A stretch of DNA of 64,000 nucleotides, taken from NCBI RefSeq assembly GCF_000974785.1, contig NZ_BBWV01000003.1, forward strand, positions 744,001 to 808,000, given 5' to 3'. This DNA is from Flavihumibacter petaseus NBRC 106054 (GTDB lineage: Bacteria; Bacteroidota; Bacteroidia; Chitinophagales; Chitinophagaceae). The notes beneath the pieces were generated by a model. That model was not told the DNA's origin and made no database searches. It saw only the letters and a list, made by a program, of their open reading frames with translations. Numbering within the stretch: the first letter of the stretch is position 1; every line of letters begins with the position of its first letter. The position numbers were made by a program, and so were the translations under genes. Positions 25,294 to 34,413 of the stretch are shown here, in pieces.

Positions 25294-26340
25294 ATGATGG
25301 AGAGAATGGCACTAATGAAGTATTCCAAAAAGGAAGCGATCATCGGTTTCCTGCTGTTACCGCCCATAGCGGTAGTGGTCAATTTTTTGCTTTTTGGAAA
25401 ACGATACACGGAAAGTCTCGGCGGATTCCTGCTCGCCACCCTCATCTCGCTGGCCACAATCTTCCTGGTTTATATCTCCTGCGGCATGATCGCGGCCATG
25501 CTGATCCATAAATATCCGCTCTATAGCCAGACGTTCAAACGGATCTGTATCGGCCTGCTCCTGTATATCACCGTGATGGTAGCCGGCATCAGCCTGCTTT
25601 TCTGGGGTTATGACTATGTCAGCTTCCTGGGCTACAGCATCAATATGGAACATTATTCCTGGGCATTGCTGGTCGGGATAACTGCCAATCTGCTGGCTAC
25701 GAGTTTCAATGAAGGCGCCGCCTTTTACGAAAAATGGCGCTCCCTCGTGGACGAAGCGGAACAGCTGAAAAAAGAAAACCTCCAAAGCCAGCTGGAAGGC
25801 CTGAAAGGACAGGTAAATCCACATTTTCTCTTTAATTCACTGAATTCTCTGAGTTCCCTGATCAGCGAAGACCCGGCCAAAGCGGAAAAGTTCCTGGATG
25901 AAATGAGCAAGGTGTACCGTTATATGCTGCGGACCAATGAAGACGGCCTGACTACGCTGGACACTGAACTCCAGTTCATACAAAGTTATTTCCACCTGCT
26001 GAAAACACGCTATGGCGATGGCCTTGAAATGGAAGTCAGGATAGAGGACAGGCTGATGGTTTACCTGCTGCCGCCGCTCACCCTGCAGATGCTGGTGGAA
26101 AATGCCGTAAAACACAATATGATCCTCCGGGACAGCCCGCTTAAAATCGAGCTGATCACCACCAACAGCAACCGGCTCATTGTCAGCAATAACCTGCAGC
26201 GAAAGGACCGGATGGTCTATTCTACCAGGGTGGGACTAAACAATATCCGCAATAAATACCGGTTGATGAAAGGAGAGGAGATCATGATCCGGGATGACGG
26301 GAAGGAATTTGCCGTAGTAATTCCCCTGATTCAGCCTTAA
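25294..26340 (+). CDS. LytS/YehU-type sensor histidine kinase
   Basis: This 348-residue membrane kinase has about four N-terminal hydrophobic helices (residues ~12-145) and no extracytoplasmic sensor domain. A short coiled coil (EAEQLKKENLQSQLEGLKGQ) follows. The kinase core has the phospho-acceptor His in QVNPHFLFNSLNSLSSLI, and an N-box in LTLQMLVENAVKHN. The catalytic domain is the short form used by LytS-type kinases. Several in-frame ATGs occur in the first 8 codons; the first is used. Its partner regulator starts 158 bp downstream and has its own promoter. Confidence 0.93.
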   Translation: MMERMALMKYSKKEAIIGFLLLPPIAVVVNFLLFGKRYTESLGGFLLATLISLATIFLVYISCGMIAAMLIHKYPLYSQTFKRICIGLLLYITVMVAGISLLFWGYDYVSFLGYSINMEHYSWALLVGITANLLATSFNEGAAFYEKWRSLVDEAEQLKKENLQSQLEGLKGQVNPHFLFNSLNSLSSLISEDPAKAEKFLDEMSKVYRYMLRTNEDGLTTLDTELQFIQSYFHLLKTRYGDGLEMEVRIEDRLMVYLLPPLTLQMLVENAVKHNMILRDSPLKIELITTNSNRLIVSNNLQRKDRMVYSTRVGLNNIRNKYRLMKGEEIMIRDDGKEFAVVIPLIQP

Positions 26341-26462
26341 CCACCGTAGCTGATCCGGGCAGGCAAAAACCTTTGAAGAGCAGGGAAATAGCATTCCCGG
26401 CAATTCATGCAGGAAATACTGCAATTCATTGGAGAAGGAGTATTAAGGGCCGAAAGTCGAAA

Positions 26463-26470
26463 TATCTTTG
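26463..26470 (+). promoter_or_regulatory. TATCTTTG -7 element before the LytTR regulator
   Basis: This exact TAnnTTTG match lies 28 bp before the ATG at 26499. It suggests the response regulator can be transcribed separately from its kinase. No clear -33 box was seen. Confidence 0.5.
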
Positions 26471-26498
26471 TATCGTACACCAACGTATAACCAGAAAT

Positions 26499-27284
26499 AT
26501 GAAAGTCCTGATTATCGAAGACGAAGACCTTGCCGTAAGAAAGTTGCAGAAAACCCTTCATTCGGTTGATGCCGGCGCCGAAGTGGTGGGCATTACCGAC
26601 AGCATCCGGTCTTCTGTAAAATGGCTCGAAGAGAACCAGGCTCCCGACCTTATCCTGATGGATATTGAGCTGGCCGATGGCCAGAGCTTTGAGATCTTCG
26701 ATAAAGTAGAAGTAAACAGCACGGTCATCTTCACCACTTCCTACGACGAATATGCGCTCAAAGCCTTCAAGGTAAACAGCGTCGATTACCTGCTGAAACC
26801 AGTCCAGAAAGAAGACCTGGAAGCAGCACTGGATAAGTTCAAAAGAATGAAACAACTGCTTGGTACAGCCGAAGGAAATGGTCATGGCCAGCTGAATGTC
26901 GACAGCCTGGTAAAAGAGCTTCAGCAACGGCTTCAACCCAAAGATTTCCGCAAGCGGTTCCTGGTTAAACAGGGACAAAAACTGGTGAGTGTGGAAGTGG
27001 AAGAAATCGCTTATTTCTACAGTGATGGCAGGGTCAATTTCTTCAAGACCAGTGACAACAGGAAGTTTATTGTAGACTACACCATGGATGAACTCGAAGA
27101 AATGCTGGATCCTGACCGCTTTTTCAGGATCAGCCGGTCCTTTTATGTTTCCATTGAAAGTGTTGAACAGATCCACGACTATTTTGGCAACAGGCTGTTG
27201 TTGAACCTGAAGCCAATGGTAGATAAGGAAGCCATTGTCAGCAGGGAAAAAGTGACTGACTTTAAAAAGTGGATGGGGAAGTAG
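26499..27284 (+). CDS. LytTR-family response regulator
   Basis: The start at 26499 (MKVLIIEDEDLAVRKL) matches the receiver-domain opening; an upstream in-frame Met at 26373 would add unrelated residues. The receiver has the acidic pair (EDED), phospho-acceptor Asp in LILMDIELADGQ, the conserved Thr in VIFTTSYDEYALKAF and Lys in YLLKPVQKEDL. A linker leads to a LytTR DNA-binding domain (about residues 150-258: KRFLVKQGQKLVSVEVEEIA, then FFRISRSFYVS). It pairs with the upstream LytS-type kinase. A strong terminator lies about 100 bp downstream. Confidence 0.94.
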   Translation: MKVLIIEDEDLAVRKLQKTLHSVDAGAEVVGITDSIRSSVKWLEENQAPDLILMDIELADGQSFEIFDKVEVNSTVIFTTSYDEYALKAFKVNSVDYLLKPVQKEDLEAALDKFKRMKQLLGTAEGNGHGQLNVDSLVKELQQRLQPKDFRKRFLVKQGQKLVSVEVEEIAYFYSDGRVNFFKTSDNRKFIVDYTMDELEEMLDPDRFFRISRSFYVSIESVEQIHDYFGNRLLLNLKPMVDKEAIVSREKVTDFKKWMGK

Positions 27285-27295
27285 GAGAAGTTTAG

Positions 27296-27327
27296 GCTTC
27301 GCCCACCGAAGCTTTAGCGTAGGTGGG
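27296..27327. repeat. REP-like element with two competing hairpins
   Basis: GCTTCG (27296-27301) can pair with CGAAGC (27307-27312), while CCCACC (27302-27307) can pair with GGTGGG (27322-27327). The two pairings exclude each other. The sequence is extragenic and followed by a G/T-rich stretch, which is how dispersed palindromic repeats of Chitinophagaceae often look. Only one copy is seen in this window, so repeat status is inferred. Confidence 0.35.
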
Positions 27328-27384
27328 AGGTTTGGGAGTTTGGGGTTTGGAAGTTGAGAATCCCGCGAGGGCAAACATATTGGC

Positions 27385-27420
27385 AAAAGTGCAACAGTGA
27401 CGCTGTTGCACTTTTTTTTA
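27385..27420 (+). terminator. Strong rho-independent terminator
   Basis: AAAAGTGCAACAG (27385-27397) pairs perfectly over 13 bp with CTGTTGCACTTTT (27403-27415); the stem is followed by more T. It ends the LytS/LytTR unit. Being flanked by A and T runs, it could also work in the reverse direction. Confidence 0.9.
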
Positions 27421-27560
27421 GCGGAATTTAAGATTTCAGGTTTTGCGGAATTCGGGACTTTGTCTATCATTACTTCGGATTCGCAAAAACCTTATTCCTA
27501 ACCGTTACCGGATGTCTTGTCCGGCCTGCCGTCTGTGAGTTAGGCGGCGAAGCATTCAAA

Positions 27561-28343
27561 ATGACACATCAGGAATTATTGAAAAGGGTAGCGTGGAAGG
27601 ATCTGAAAAAACTGACCATCAGGGAAATGCTGATCGAAAACAACCTGACCATCCCCTGGTTACTGACTTCCCTCACCCTTGCCTATTTTGGCTATTACTT
27701 ACTGGCATTGCCGTTTTCTGCCTTTTTCTTCCTTACGGGATTGCGGCAGGTGCATAATGGATTTCATCAATCGCTCGGCACAAACCGGTTCCTGACCTGG
27801 CTGTCCCTTTACCTCAACAGCATTTTGATGATGGTGTCCATTCATGCTGTTAAATTCAATCACATTCGTCACCACAAATTCTGCTTGTCGGAAGAAGACT
27901 ATGAAGGGAAATCTGCCGGGATGACCTGGTACGGCGCAATCCTGTATGGACCCATACACATGTTTCTGATCCACAAGATCACCTTTCAGCTGGGCAACAG
28001 CAAATATCGGCGCAATGTGCTGGCAGAACTGGTTTCAATTGCACTGTTTGCAGCCGCTGTGATTTATTTCAACATTCATTTCCTGATCTATCACATTATT
28101 GTGATGATTATTGGGGAATTCCTGATGGCTTTCTTTGCGGTATGGACCGTGCATCATGATACCCACGACAGGCCCGAAATAGCAAGAACACAGCGTACCG
28201 GCTGGAAAAACAAAGTCACATTTAGCATGTTCTATCACCTGGAACATCATCTTTTTCCTGCCGTGCCCACTATTAAGTTACCTGAACTTGCCAGAAGGAT
28301 CGACGCAGCGTTGCCGGAAATAAACAAGAAAACTACTTTCTAA
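27561..28343 (+). CDS. Membrane fatty acid desaturase-family protein
   Basis: This 260-residue membrane protein shows the histidine boxes of the di-iron desaturase/hydroxylase family: HNGFHQSLG (first), HIRHHKF (second) and FYHLEHHLFPAVP (third), interleaved with hydrophobic helices. A further VHHDTHD precedes the third. Members insert double bonds or hydroxyl groups into acyl chains or carotenoids at the inner membrane. The substrate cannot be told from sequence. The M23 peptidase gene starts 8 bp after its stop, so co-transcription is likely. Confidence 0.85.
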   Translation: MTHQELLKRVAWKDLKKLTIREMLIENNLTIPWLLTSLTLAYFGYYLLALPFSAFFFLTGLRQVHNGFHQSLGTNRFLTWLSLYLNSILMMVSIHAVKFNHIRHHKFCLSEEDYEGKSAGMTWYGAILYGPIHMFLIHKITFQLGNSKYRRNVLAELVSIALFAAAVIYFNIHFLIYHIIVMIIGEFLMAFFAVWTVHHDTHDRPEIARTQRTGWKNKVTFSMFYHLEHHLFPAVPTIKLPELARRIDAALPEINKKTTF

Positions 28344-28351
28344 GGACTTGC

Positions 28352-28888
28352 ATGAAAAAGATTGCCAGGTGGTTGTTCTTCGCGATCGGCATAGTATTGT
28401 TGCTTGGCTACCTGTTGCCGGAGCGGTTCGACATGCCGGTAGAGCATGCCGGCTTAAAAAGTTATGATCAGCAATCCTTCTGGTACTATCCATGGGGAGA
28501 ATCGGGAACACACAAGGGGGTTGACATTTTTGCCAAAAAGGGTACCCGCGTGAATGCGGCCACTTCCGGACTCGTGTTGTATACCGGAAATATTCGGTTA
28601 GGGGGCAATGTGGTACTGGTTCTCGGGCCACACTGGAAATTTCACTACTATGCCCACCTGGATGGCACCTATACGTCGGGCTTCTGTTGGGTTCAACGTG
28701 GCAGCAAGATTGGAACAGTTGGCGATTCCGGAAATGCTAAAGGGAAACCGGCACATTTGCATTACACGATAAAATCGATCGTACCCCTGTTCTGGAAAAT
28801 TGACCTTTCCAAACAGGGATGGAAAAAAATGTTTTACCTGAATCCTATTCCTTATCTGAACACAGCGGTGCAACAACCGCATGCCTGA
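28352..28888 (+). CDS. M23-family metallopeptidase
   Basis: This 178-residue protein has an N-terminal membrane anchor or signal (IARWLFFAIGIVLLLGYLLP) and a LytM/M23 domain. Zinc ligands are recognisable in GTHKGVDIFAKKGT (HxxxD) and in PAHLHYTI (HxH). The enzymes cut peptidoglycan cross-bridges or act as regulators of amidases. It lies 8 bp after the desaturase and 2 bp before the DUF4184 gene, so these are probably one operon. Confidence 0.9.
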   Translation: MKKIARWLFFAIGIVLLLGYLLPERFDMPVEHAGLKSYDQQSFWYYPWGESGTHKGVDIFAKKGTRVNAATSGLVLYTGNIRLGGNVVLVLGPHWKFHYYAHLDGTYTSGFCWVQRGSKIGTVGDSGNAKGKPAHLHYTIKSIVPLFWKIDLSKQGWKKMFYLNPIPYLNTAVQQPHA

Positions 28889-28890
28889 AC

Positions 28891-29643
28891 ATGCCCTTCA
28901 CGTTTTCTCACCCGGCCATCATCCTTCCGTTCACCGCATTACCCAAACGATGGTACTCCTTAACAGGCCTGGTAGCCGGAACTATCGCGCCGGATATGGA
29001 GTATTTCCTGCGCATGCGTGTGCTGAGCACCTTCAGCCATACCTTGCCAGGACTGTTCTGGTTTAATCTGCCTGTCGGGGTGTTGTTGACCATAATTTTC
29101 CACCAGATAATACGCGATACGCTTCTTGAAAATCTGCCTGTTGCCATACAGCGCAGGTCGATGATCTTTCAACAATTTGATTGGATGAAATACTTCAGGT
29201 CTGCTGCCCCCATAGTATTGTTGTCAGTATGGATAGGTGCCGGCAGCCATCTCTTCTGGGATAGTTTTACGCATGTGCATGGCTATTTTGTGGACAGGAT
29301 TTCGGCTTTACAACAGGAAATAGCCATCAACGGATACTCAGTGCCTGTGTTTAAACTATTGCAACATGTCAGCAGCATGGTGGGTGGGCTGGTTCTGCTC
29401 GTGGCCTTCTGGCAATTGCGCCCGTCCACGCTGGCGAAACCAGCCATTACCGGTTCAGCATTCTGGTACTGGTATTTACTGATCAGCGGGCTGATCCTGG
29501 GGGCAAAAATTCTGGTTGATGGCGATGTTGAGGCCGATAGCCACCTATTGGTAGCCATCATGTCTGCCATGATCTTTTCGCTGATCCTGACGCCGATTTT
29601 ACTGAAAACAAAGAATAAATACAGTCATGATACCAGGGCTTAG
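28891..29643 (+). CDS. DUF4184 integral membrane protein
   Basis: The start at 28891 (MPFTFSHPAIILPF) fits the family opening; an earlier in-frame Met at 28819 lies within the peptidase gene. The 250-residue protein has several helices, the segment GLVAGTIAPDMEYFLRM and WDSFTHVHGYFVD, with His and Asp residues recalling membrane-bound metal-dependent hydrolases of the YdjM/DUF457 type. No activity is established. It overlaps the next gene by 17 bp. Confidence 0.82.
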   Translation: MPFTFSHPAIILPFTALPKRWYSLTGLVAGTIAPDMEYFLRMRVLSTFSHTLPGLFWFNLPVGVLLTIIFHQIIRDTLLENLPVAIQRRSMIFQQFDWMKYFRSAAPIVLLSVWIGAGSHLFWDSFTHVHGYFVDRISALQQEIAINGYSVPVFKLLQHVSSMVGGLVLLVAFWQLRPSTLAKPAITGSAFWYWYLLISGLILGAKILVDGDVEADSHLLVAIMSAMIFSLILTPILLKTKNKYSHDTRA

Positions 29644-30511
29644 ACAACGGTTCAGAAAAACAGGCCGATGGTTTGTTTTCCTCTTTATTTTACTGTTTCT
29701 GTTTCGGTTGCTTTATGGATACATATATCGTTCAAACAACACATTCAACTTTGATGCGAACGATGATTTTTTCAGCAATATCACCAACCTGCGGAAAAAT
29801 TATGCCTCTGAAAGCGTGAAGAACGGTTTCAATCCATCTGCGACGGCGGATTTTTCTACCAGCCAGAAATTTGAAAAGACTGCGTCCGTCAGGACAAAAA
29901 CTTCAGCTTTTGAAAAGGATGAAACGATCATCAAAAGCAAAACCAAAAACTATAATGCCGTCATTCAATATGAACAGAATGTGGGGCAGACCGGCAACAG
30001 GCAGATTCATTTTCTGATTGGTGTCAATCCTGAAAAATTTGACAGCTTTTACCTCGATATTCAGCGGATTGGTACGGTAACCTCAAAAGAAGTTACCAAG
30101 GTGGACAAAACCAACGAATACCGGCAACTAAATGCCAAAAAGACTTCGATTGAAAAATCGCTTCAGGCGCTTAATGAGCTAAAGTCAAAAGGAGGCGGGA
30201 TCGAAGATTTTGTGACCCTGAATGACAAAATACTCGAAACTGAAGAACGACTGCAGGAGTTGGGTGTGGAGCTGGGTAATTTCAATGCGGAAAATGAGTT
30301 CTGTACGGTCAGAATATCACTCTATGAAGGTGCTCCGGCAAGTAAGATCGGATTTATAAGTCGGGTAAAAGTAGCGTTGGAATGGACGATCAGGTATTTT
30401 GCCTTGTTGGTTACAGGAATTCTGTTGACGAGTGTGGCGATCCTGGTAATTTTGATGATCGCTGACCGACTGAAGCTGATCACAGTGTTGATCAACAGTG
30501 TAAAAGAATGA
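29627..30511 (+). CDS. DUF4349 membrane protein with coiled coil
   Basis: This 294-residue protein has an N-terminal membrane helix (FVFLFILLFLFRLLYGYIY), an extracytoplasmic region with the DUF4349 core at about residues 110-240 (IHFLIGVNPEKFDSFYLDI, then VTKVDKTNEYRQL), a helical coiled coil (LQALNELKSKGGGIEDFVTL) and a C-terminal membrane helix (LLVTGILLTSVAILVILM). The family is of unknown function. Lipoprotein forms exist, but no lipobox is seen here. Confidence 0.82.
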   Translation: MIPGLRQRFRKTGRWFVFLFILLFLFRLLYGYIYRSNNTFNFDANDDFFSNITNLRKNYASESVKNGFNPSATADFSTSQKFEKTASVRTKTSAFEKDETIIKSKTKNYNAVIQYEQNVGQTGNRQIHFLIGVNPEKFDSFYLDIQRIGTVTSKEVTKVDKTNEYRQLNAKKTSIEKSLQALNELKSKGGGIEDFVTLNDKILETEERLQELGVELGNFNAENEFCTVRISLYEGAPASKIGFISRVKVALEWTIRYFALLVTGILLTSVAILVILMIADRLKLITVLINSVKE

Positions 30512-30538
30512 TCCTTTGTTTAACATTAAACTATCTGA

Positions 30539-31030
30539 GTGAGACTTACAGTAGAAATAACCCCGCAGGACCGGGTGAAATATAGCCATCGGCTGCTAGT
30601 CAAAAAAGAACTTCCACAACAGCTACTCTATGCCGCGCTGGGTTTTATAGCCATGACCTATTTCGTGTATTTATTTGGTATTCACCTGAATGCCTTTTGG
30701 CTGTTTGGCATTGCCATACTTTACTCAGGTATGTATGGTATTGTTCTTTTCCGGAAATGGCAGGCGGCCGGCGATGTGGCGGCAGATGGCCAAGCCTATA
30801 GCCTGTTCATTGAATGTGCAGACGGGAAAATCTGGTATAGCAACCCGGATCAGGAAAATGCATTGATGGCAAGCACCATCAATGGCTGGGATGAAACTCC
30901 GCACGCATTGTATGTGGAAGTGACAGACAACAGGATCGTGCTCATTCCGAAAAGGAGTTTTGATAACACCGGGCAGTTGGAGGAGTTCAGGACATTCATC
31001 ATCCGGAACAGGGTGAAAAAACCGCAATAG
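30539..31030 (+). CDS. YcxB-like membrane protein
   Basis: The gene appears to start at GTG (30539). The 163-residue protein has two adjacent membrane helices (about 33-70) and a C-terminal soluble domain ending DNRIVLIPKRSFDNTGQLEEF, the signature of the YcxB-like family (PH-like fold). It is 27 bp downstream of the DUF4349 gene and 18 bp upstream of the NADAR gene. Function is unknown. Confidence 0.7.
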   Translation: MRLTVEITPQDRVKYSHRLLVKKELPQQLLYAALGFIAMTYFVYLFGIHLNAFWLFGIAILYSGMYGIVLFRKWQAAGDVAADGQAYSLFIECADGKIWYSNPDQENALMASTINGWDETPHALYVEVTDNRIVLIPKRSFDNTGQLEEFRTFIIRNRVKKPQ

Positions 31031-31048
31031 AAGCCAAAGGAGAAAACA

Positions 31049-31699
31049 ATGCATTATGATAAGAACTGGTTGATCAATGCGAGAGCGAATGGGGAAGCTG
31101 TGTCCTTTTTCTTCTTCTGGGGGCATACTGCCAAAGCCAATGAAAAAGCAGGGAAAGCCTGCTTCAGCCAATGGTTTGAAAGCCCATTCATGGTAGACGG
31201 TATTATCTATAAAACCGCTGAACACTGGATGATGGCACAGAAGGCGCTGCTGTTTAATGATCAGGCCGCTTTTGACAAAATTATACAATGCGAAACGCCA
31301 GCAGAAGCAAAAGCGTTGGGCCGTACCGTTCAGCATTACGACGATGCCGTGTGGAATGAAAAAAAGTTTGCCCTGGTAAAGGCAGGCAATCTCCACAAAT
31401 TCAGACAGCATGCGGAAATGGCAGCCTTCCTGCTCAGCACTGGAAATAAGGTTATCGGTGAAGCCAGCCCGGTAGATGCCATCTGGGGTATAGGACTTTC
31501 CGAAAACAGCAGGAAAATCTATGACCCGAGCCAGTGGCGCGGTGAAAACCTGCCTGGCTTTGCGTTAATGGAGGTGAGGGATTACCTGAAAGCTTTTATC
31601 CAAAATAGCCAGCCATATGTTCCGAAACAGCAACTATTCACCTTTTTTATTGCTTTCCAATATCTCCACCCGGTGGTACAAACTTTGGTGCTACCTTGA
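31049..31699 (+). CDS. NADAR-family N-glycosidase-like protein (YbiA-like)
   Basis: This 216-residue protein has FFFFWGHTA near the start, FSQWFESPFMVDGIIYKTAE, WMMAQKALLF, and later ASPVDAIWGIGL, all standard NADAR (YbiA) motifs. Known members hydrolyse N-glycosidic bonds: some remove ADP-ribose from guanine in DNA, others cleave riboflavin-pathway intermediates or play roles in anti-phage systems. The last 30 residues (AFIQNSQPYVPKQQLFTF onward) exceed the usual domain end. A Shine-Dalgarno-like AGGAG precedes the ATG. No toxin such as DarT is adjacent. Confidence 0.88.
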   Translation: MHYDKNWLINARANGEAVSFFFFWGHTAKANEKAGKACFSQWFESPFMVDGIIYKTAEHWMMAQKALLFNDQAAFDKIIQCETPAEAKALGRTVQHYDDAVWNEKKFALVKAGNLHKFRQHAEMAAFLLSTGNKVIGEASPVDAIWGIGLSENSRKIYDPSQWRGENLPGFALMEVRDYLKAFIQNSQPYVPKQQLFTFFIAFQYLHPVVQTLVLP

Positions 31700-31898
31700 T
31701 AAATTGATCAACGAGAAAGAGCCGCTATTTGAATTTTCTACCCCTGTTAAGAAAAACTAAGCGGTTGATGCTGATGTCCCGGAAGCCGGAAATTCTCCCG
31801 GCAGCGGGTTTATTTTACGGTTAAACGCATGCTTCCCAATTGTCTTGAAGGCCTTACTGGCCATATATAAGTAATTTACCCATGGAAATGACTGAACC

Positions 31899-34100
31899 AT
31901 GCGCCGAAACACTTTAAGCCTGATCGCCGGACTGCTGTTTTTCCTGTTCAGCCATGCTCAGGACGCAAATACTGCCTTCCCTAAAGAAATCATTACTGCA
32001 GCCGGGCAAATCATTACCATCTACCAACCCCAGCCTGAAAATTTCAGCGGCAATATCATTACCGGAAGGTCAGCACTGTCTGTGCGTAAAAGCGCGAAAG
32101 CCGAACCGGTTTTTGGCGCTATTTTTTATGACGCTACCGTTGATACGGATAAAGACAGCCGCACAGCACTTTGCCGGTCTGTAAAGATCACCAATGTAAA
32201 GTTCCCGGGAGTGGAAGATAAAGGCAAGCTGGATACCCTTACAAAGATCATCGAAACAGAAGTGCCCCGCTGGAATCTTAGTATTTCGCTCGATGCTTTG
32301 GTAGCCACCATCAAGGTGGAAAATTCAGGAACTACCGAGACTTTCAATAACAATCCGCCCAAAATCTACTATCGCGACAAACCTACAACACTGATCCTGC
32401 TCGACGGCGATCCCAAAATCCAGAAGGAGAAAGATCTTGATGCAGAGCGGGTAGTCAACACACCATTTTTAATTTTCAAAGAAGGTAATGTCTGGAATCT
32501 TTACGCCGGTGGCCTCTGGTATAAATCAGCATCGGTAACGGAAGGCTGGGTACCCAATAAGACGTTGTCGAAAAAGGTGAAATCTGTTGACGAACAGATC
32601 AAAAAAGAAGAGGCCAAGAACAACGACGGCAAAAAATCAGAAGAGAAACCAACTGTGACAGATATTCTCGTTACCACCGAGCCATCTGAATTATTACAGA
32701 CAAAGGGGGCGGCTGATTATAAGTCGATCCAGGGAACTTCGCTGCTGTATGCGTCCAATACCACGAACCAGATCTTTAAAGACATCAATACACAGAAAAC
32801 CTATACAGTCCTCGCTGGTCGCTGGTATAGCGCTGCATCCCTGCAGGGACCCTGGGAGTATATTGCATCTGACAAACTCCCGTCTGATTTCGCCAAAATA
32901 CCTGAGGGTTCTGAAAAGGATGAAGTGCTGGCAAATATCGCGGGAACACCGGCTGCGGAAGAAGCCCGGATAGATGCCCAGATCCCACAGACTGCAAAAG
33001 TCAACAGGAAAGATGCCACCATCAAAGTGGAATATGATGGCAATCCGAAATTCAAAAAGATTGAAGGCACCTCGCTCGAACTTGCCGAAAACTCCAACGT
33101 TACGGTGATCAAAGACGAACTGGGTAAATTCTATGCTGTTGAGAAAGGTGTATGGTTCACCTCTGATAAGGCAAAAGGACCCTGGAAAGTTTCTGATGAA
33201 CGACCTGAAGATGTGAGCAAGATCCCGCCAAGTAACGAGGCCTATAATACCAAATACGTTTATGTGTATGAAAGTACCCCCGAGTACGTCTACGTGGGCT
33301 ATACACCGGGTTATATGGGGTGTTATGTATATGGTCCGACCGTGGTGTACGGTACCGGTTATCATTATGCGCCATGGTTTGGATCAGTCTATTATCCGCC
33401 TCCGGTGACCTGGGGTTTTGGATTCAGTTATAACCCGTGGACTGGCTGGAGCATGAATTTCGGGTTCAGTATGGGCTTCATGCATTTTGGATTCAGTTTT
33501 GGCGGCTATGGTGGTTGGTATGGCCCCCCGATGTATTACCCGCCCTTCAGACCGCCATATTACGGTGGCGGTTATTATGGCGGTGGCAACCGGATAAACA
33601 CCGGCGATATCAATATCGGTGAGATCAATGTTGGCAATGGAAGCGGCAACCGGGTAGATCACCGTGGCGGCAACCGGAATAATATTTACAATAACCAGTC
33701 CGGGGTCAGCACGATGGACAAAAAGCCAGGCCAGTCGCTGGGCAATAACCGCGGCAATCGCAACCCGGGTGTCAATAATCAACTTCCCAGCCAGGGCCGC
33801 CAGCCAGGTGTCAACAACCAGTTACCCAATCAGGGCGGACAAATGCGGCAAAGCAGGGAAAACAATAATGTGTATGCAGACCGCGATGGTAATGTATACC
33901 AGCGGGACAATAAAGGCAACTGGAATGAGCGGGATAATCGCAACAACAGTTGGAATTCTGCAAACAATAATGCCACCCGCAATAACATGAACCGCGAAAG
34001 CCAGTCCCGTGACCGCGGCAATATGCGCACCAACAACTACTCCCGCCAGCGGAGCAGTATGGGCGGAGGTGGCCGCGGCGGTGGCGGAAGACGCCGTTAA
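31899..34100 (+). CDS. Exported Tyr/Gly-rich protein with repeated WF/WY modules (carbohydrate-binding family V/XII-like)
   Basis: This 733-residue protein has a signal peptide (MRRNTLSLIAGLLFFLFSHAQ). Residues about 150-450 hold repeated modules, each with a strand pair ending in a Trp-rich motif: VWNLYAGGLWYKSASVTEGW, AGRWYSAASLQGPWEYI and EKGVWFTSDKAKGPWKV. A Tyr/Gly/Pro-rich segment follows (YVGYTPGYMGCYVYG to GGYYGGGN), then an Asn/Arg/Gly-rich low-complexity tail ending GGGGRGGGGRRR. Similar proteins are usually labelled carbohydrate-binding family V/XII; a cell-surface role is inferred, not shown. Confidence 0.72.
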   Translation: MRRNTLSLIAGLLFFLFSHAQDANTAFPKEIITAAGQIITIYQPQPENFSGNIITGRSALSVRKSAKAEPVFGAIFYDATVDTDKDSRTALCRSVKITNVKFPGVEDKGKLDTLTKIIETEVPRWNLSISLDALVATIKVENSGTTETFNNNPPKIYYRDKPTTLILLDGDPKIQKEKDLDAERVVNTPFLIFKEGNVWNLYAGGLWYKSASVTEGWVPNKTLSKKVKSVDEQIKKEEAKNNDGKKSEEKPTVTDILVTTEPSELLQTKGAADYKSIQGTSLLYASNTTNQIFKDINTQKTYTVLAGRWYSAASLQGPWEYIASDKLPSDFAKIPEGSEKDEVLANIAGTPAAEEARIDAQIPQTAKVNRKDATIKVEYDGNPKFKKIEGTSLELAENSNVTVIKDELGKFYAVEKGVWFTSDKAKGPWKVSDERPEDVSKIPPSNEAYNTKYVYVYESTPEYVYVGYTPGYMGCYVYGPTVVYGTGYHYAPWFGSVYYPPPVTWGFGFSYNPWTGWSMNFGFSMGFMHFGFSFGGYGGWYGPPMYYPPFRPPYYGGGYYGGGNRINTGDINIGEINVGNGSGNRVDHRGGNRNNIYNNQSGVSTMDKKPGQSLGNNRGNRNPGVNNQLPSQGRQPGVNNQLPNQGGQMRQSRENNNVYADRDGNVYQRDNKGNWNERDNRNNSWNSANNNATRNNMNRESQSRDRGNMRTNNYSRQRSSMGGGGRGGGGRRR

Positions 34101-34114
34101 TCCTATCTACCCTT

Positions 34115-34413
34115 ATGAGCACCTGGAGACGACGGGCTATCGAATGTTGCCCTGACCTGGCCAAAACGTTTGCAGACAAACACACCACTATATACATCGT
34201 TTTCTTTAATCTGCTTCATGAAGTCAGGGAAGCCCACCTGCATGCCGACCATGTCAGACTGCTAAAGATTTACGACTTTGCCTACTGGTGTTTCCAGCAG
34301 AAAACCGGAGAACTTTCCAATACAGCAGCAGTTGCTTGCTGCCATTGTTTGAGGCACGGCTTGACGATGAGCCCCTGAAAGAGCTCGACCGGATGATGAC
34401 ATTAAAAAAATAA
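34115..34413 (+). pseudogene. DUF7674-like small protein with a frameshift
   Basis: The frame starting at 34115 gives RRAIECCPDLAKTFADKH and LLKIYDFAYWCFQQKTGE up to LSNTAAVACCH, resembling the small helical DUF7674 family, then leaves similarity and stops at 34378. The expected C-terminal helix, LLPLFEARLDDEPLKELDRM, is in the next frame and ends at a stop at 34411-34413. A one-base deletion near 34331-34345 explains both. It may be a true mutation or an assembly error. It lies 14 bp after the Tyr/Gly-rich gene. Confidence 0.6.

Noticed and set aside
26337-27470. Open frame of 377 codons on the minus strand over the LytTR regulator
   Set aside because: The opposite strand encodes a complete receiver-LytTR protein with all motifs; the frame also crosses the terminator hairpin.
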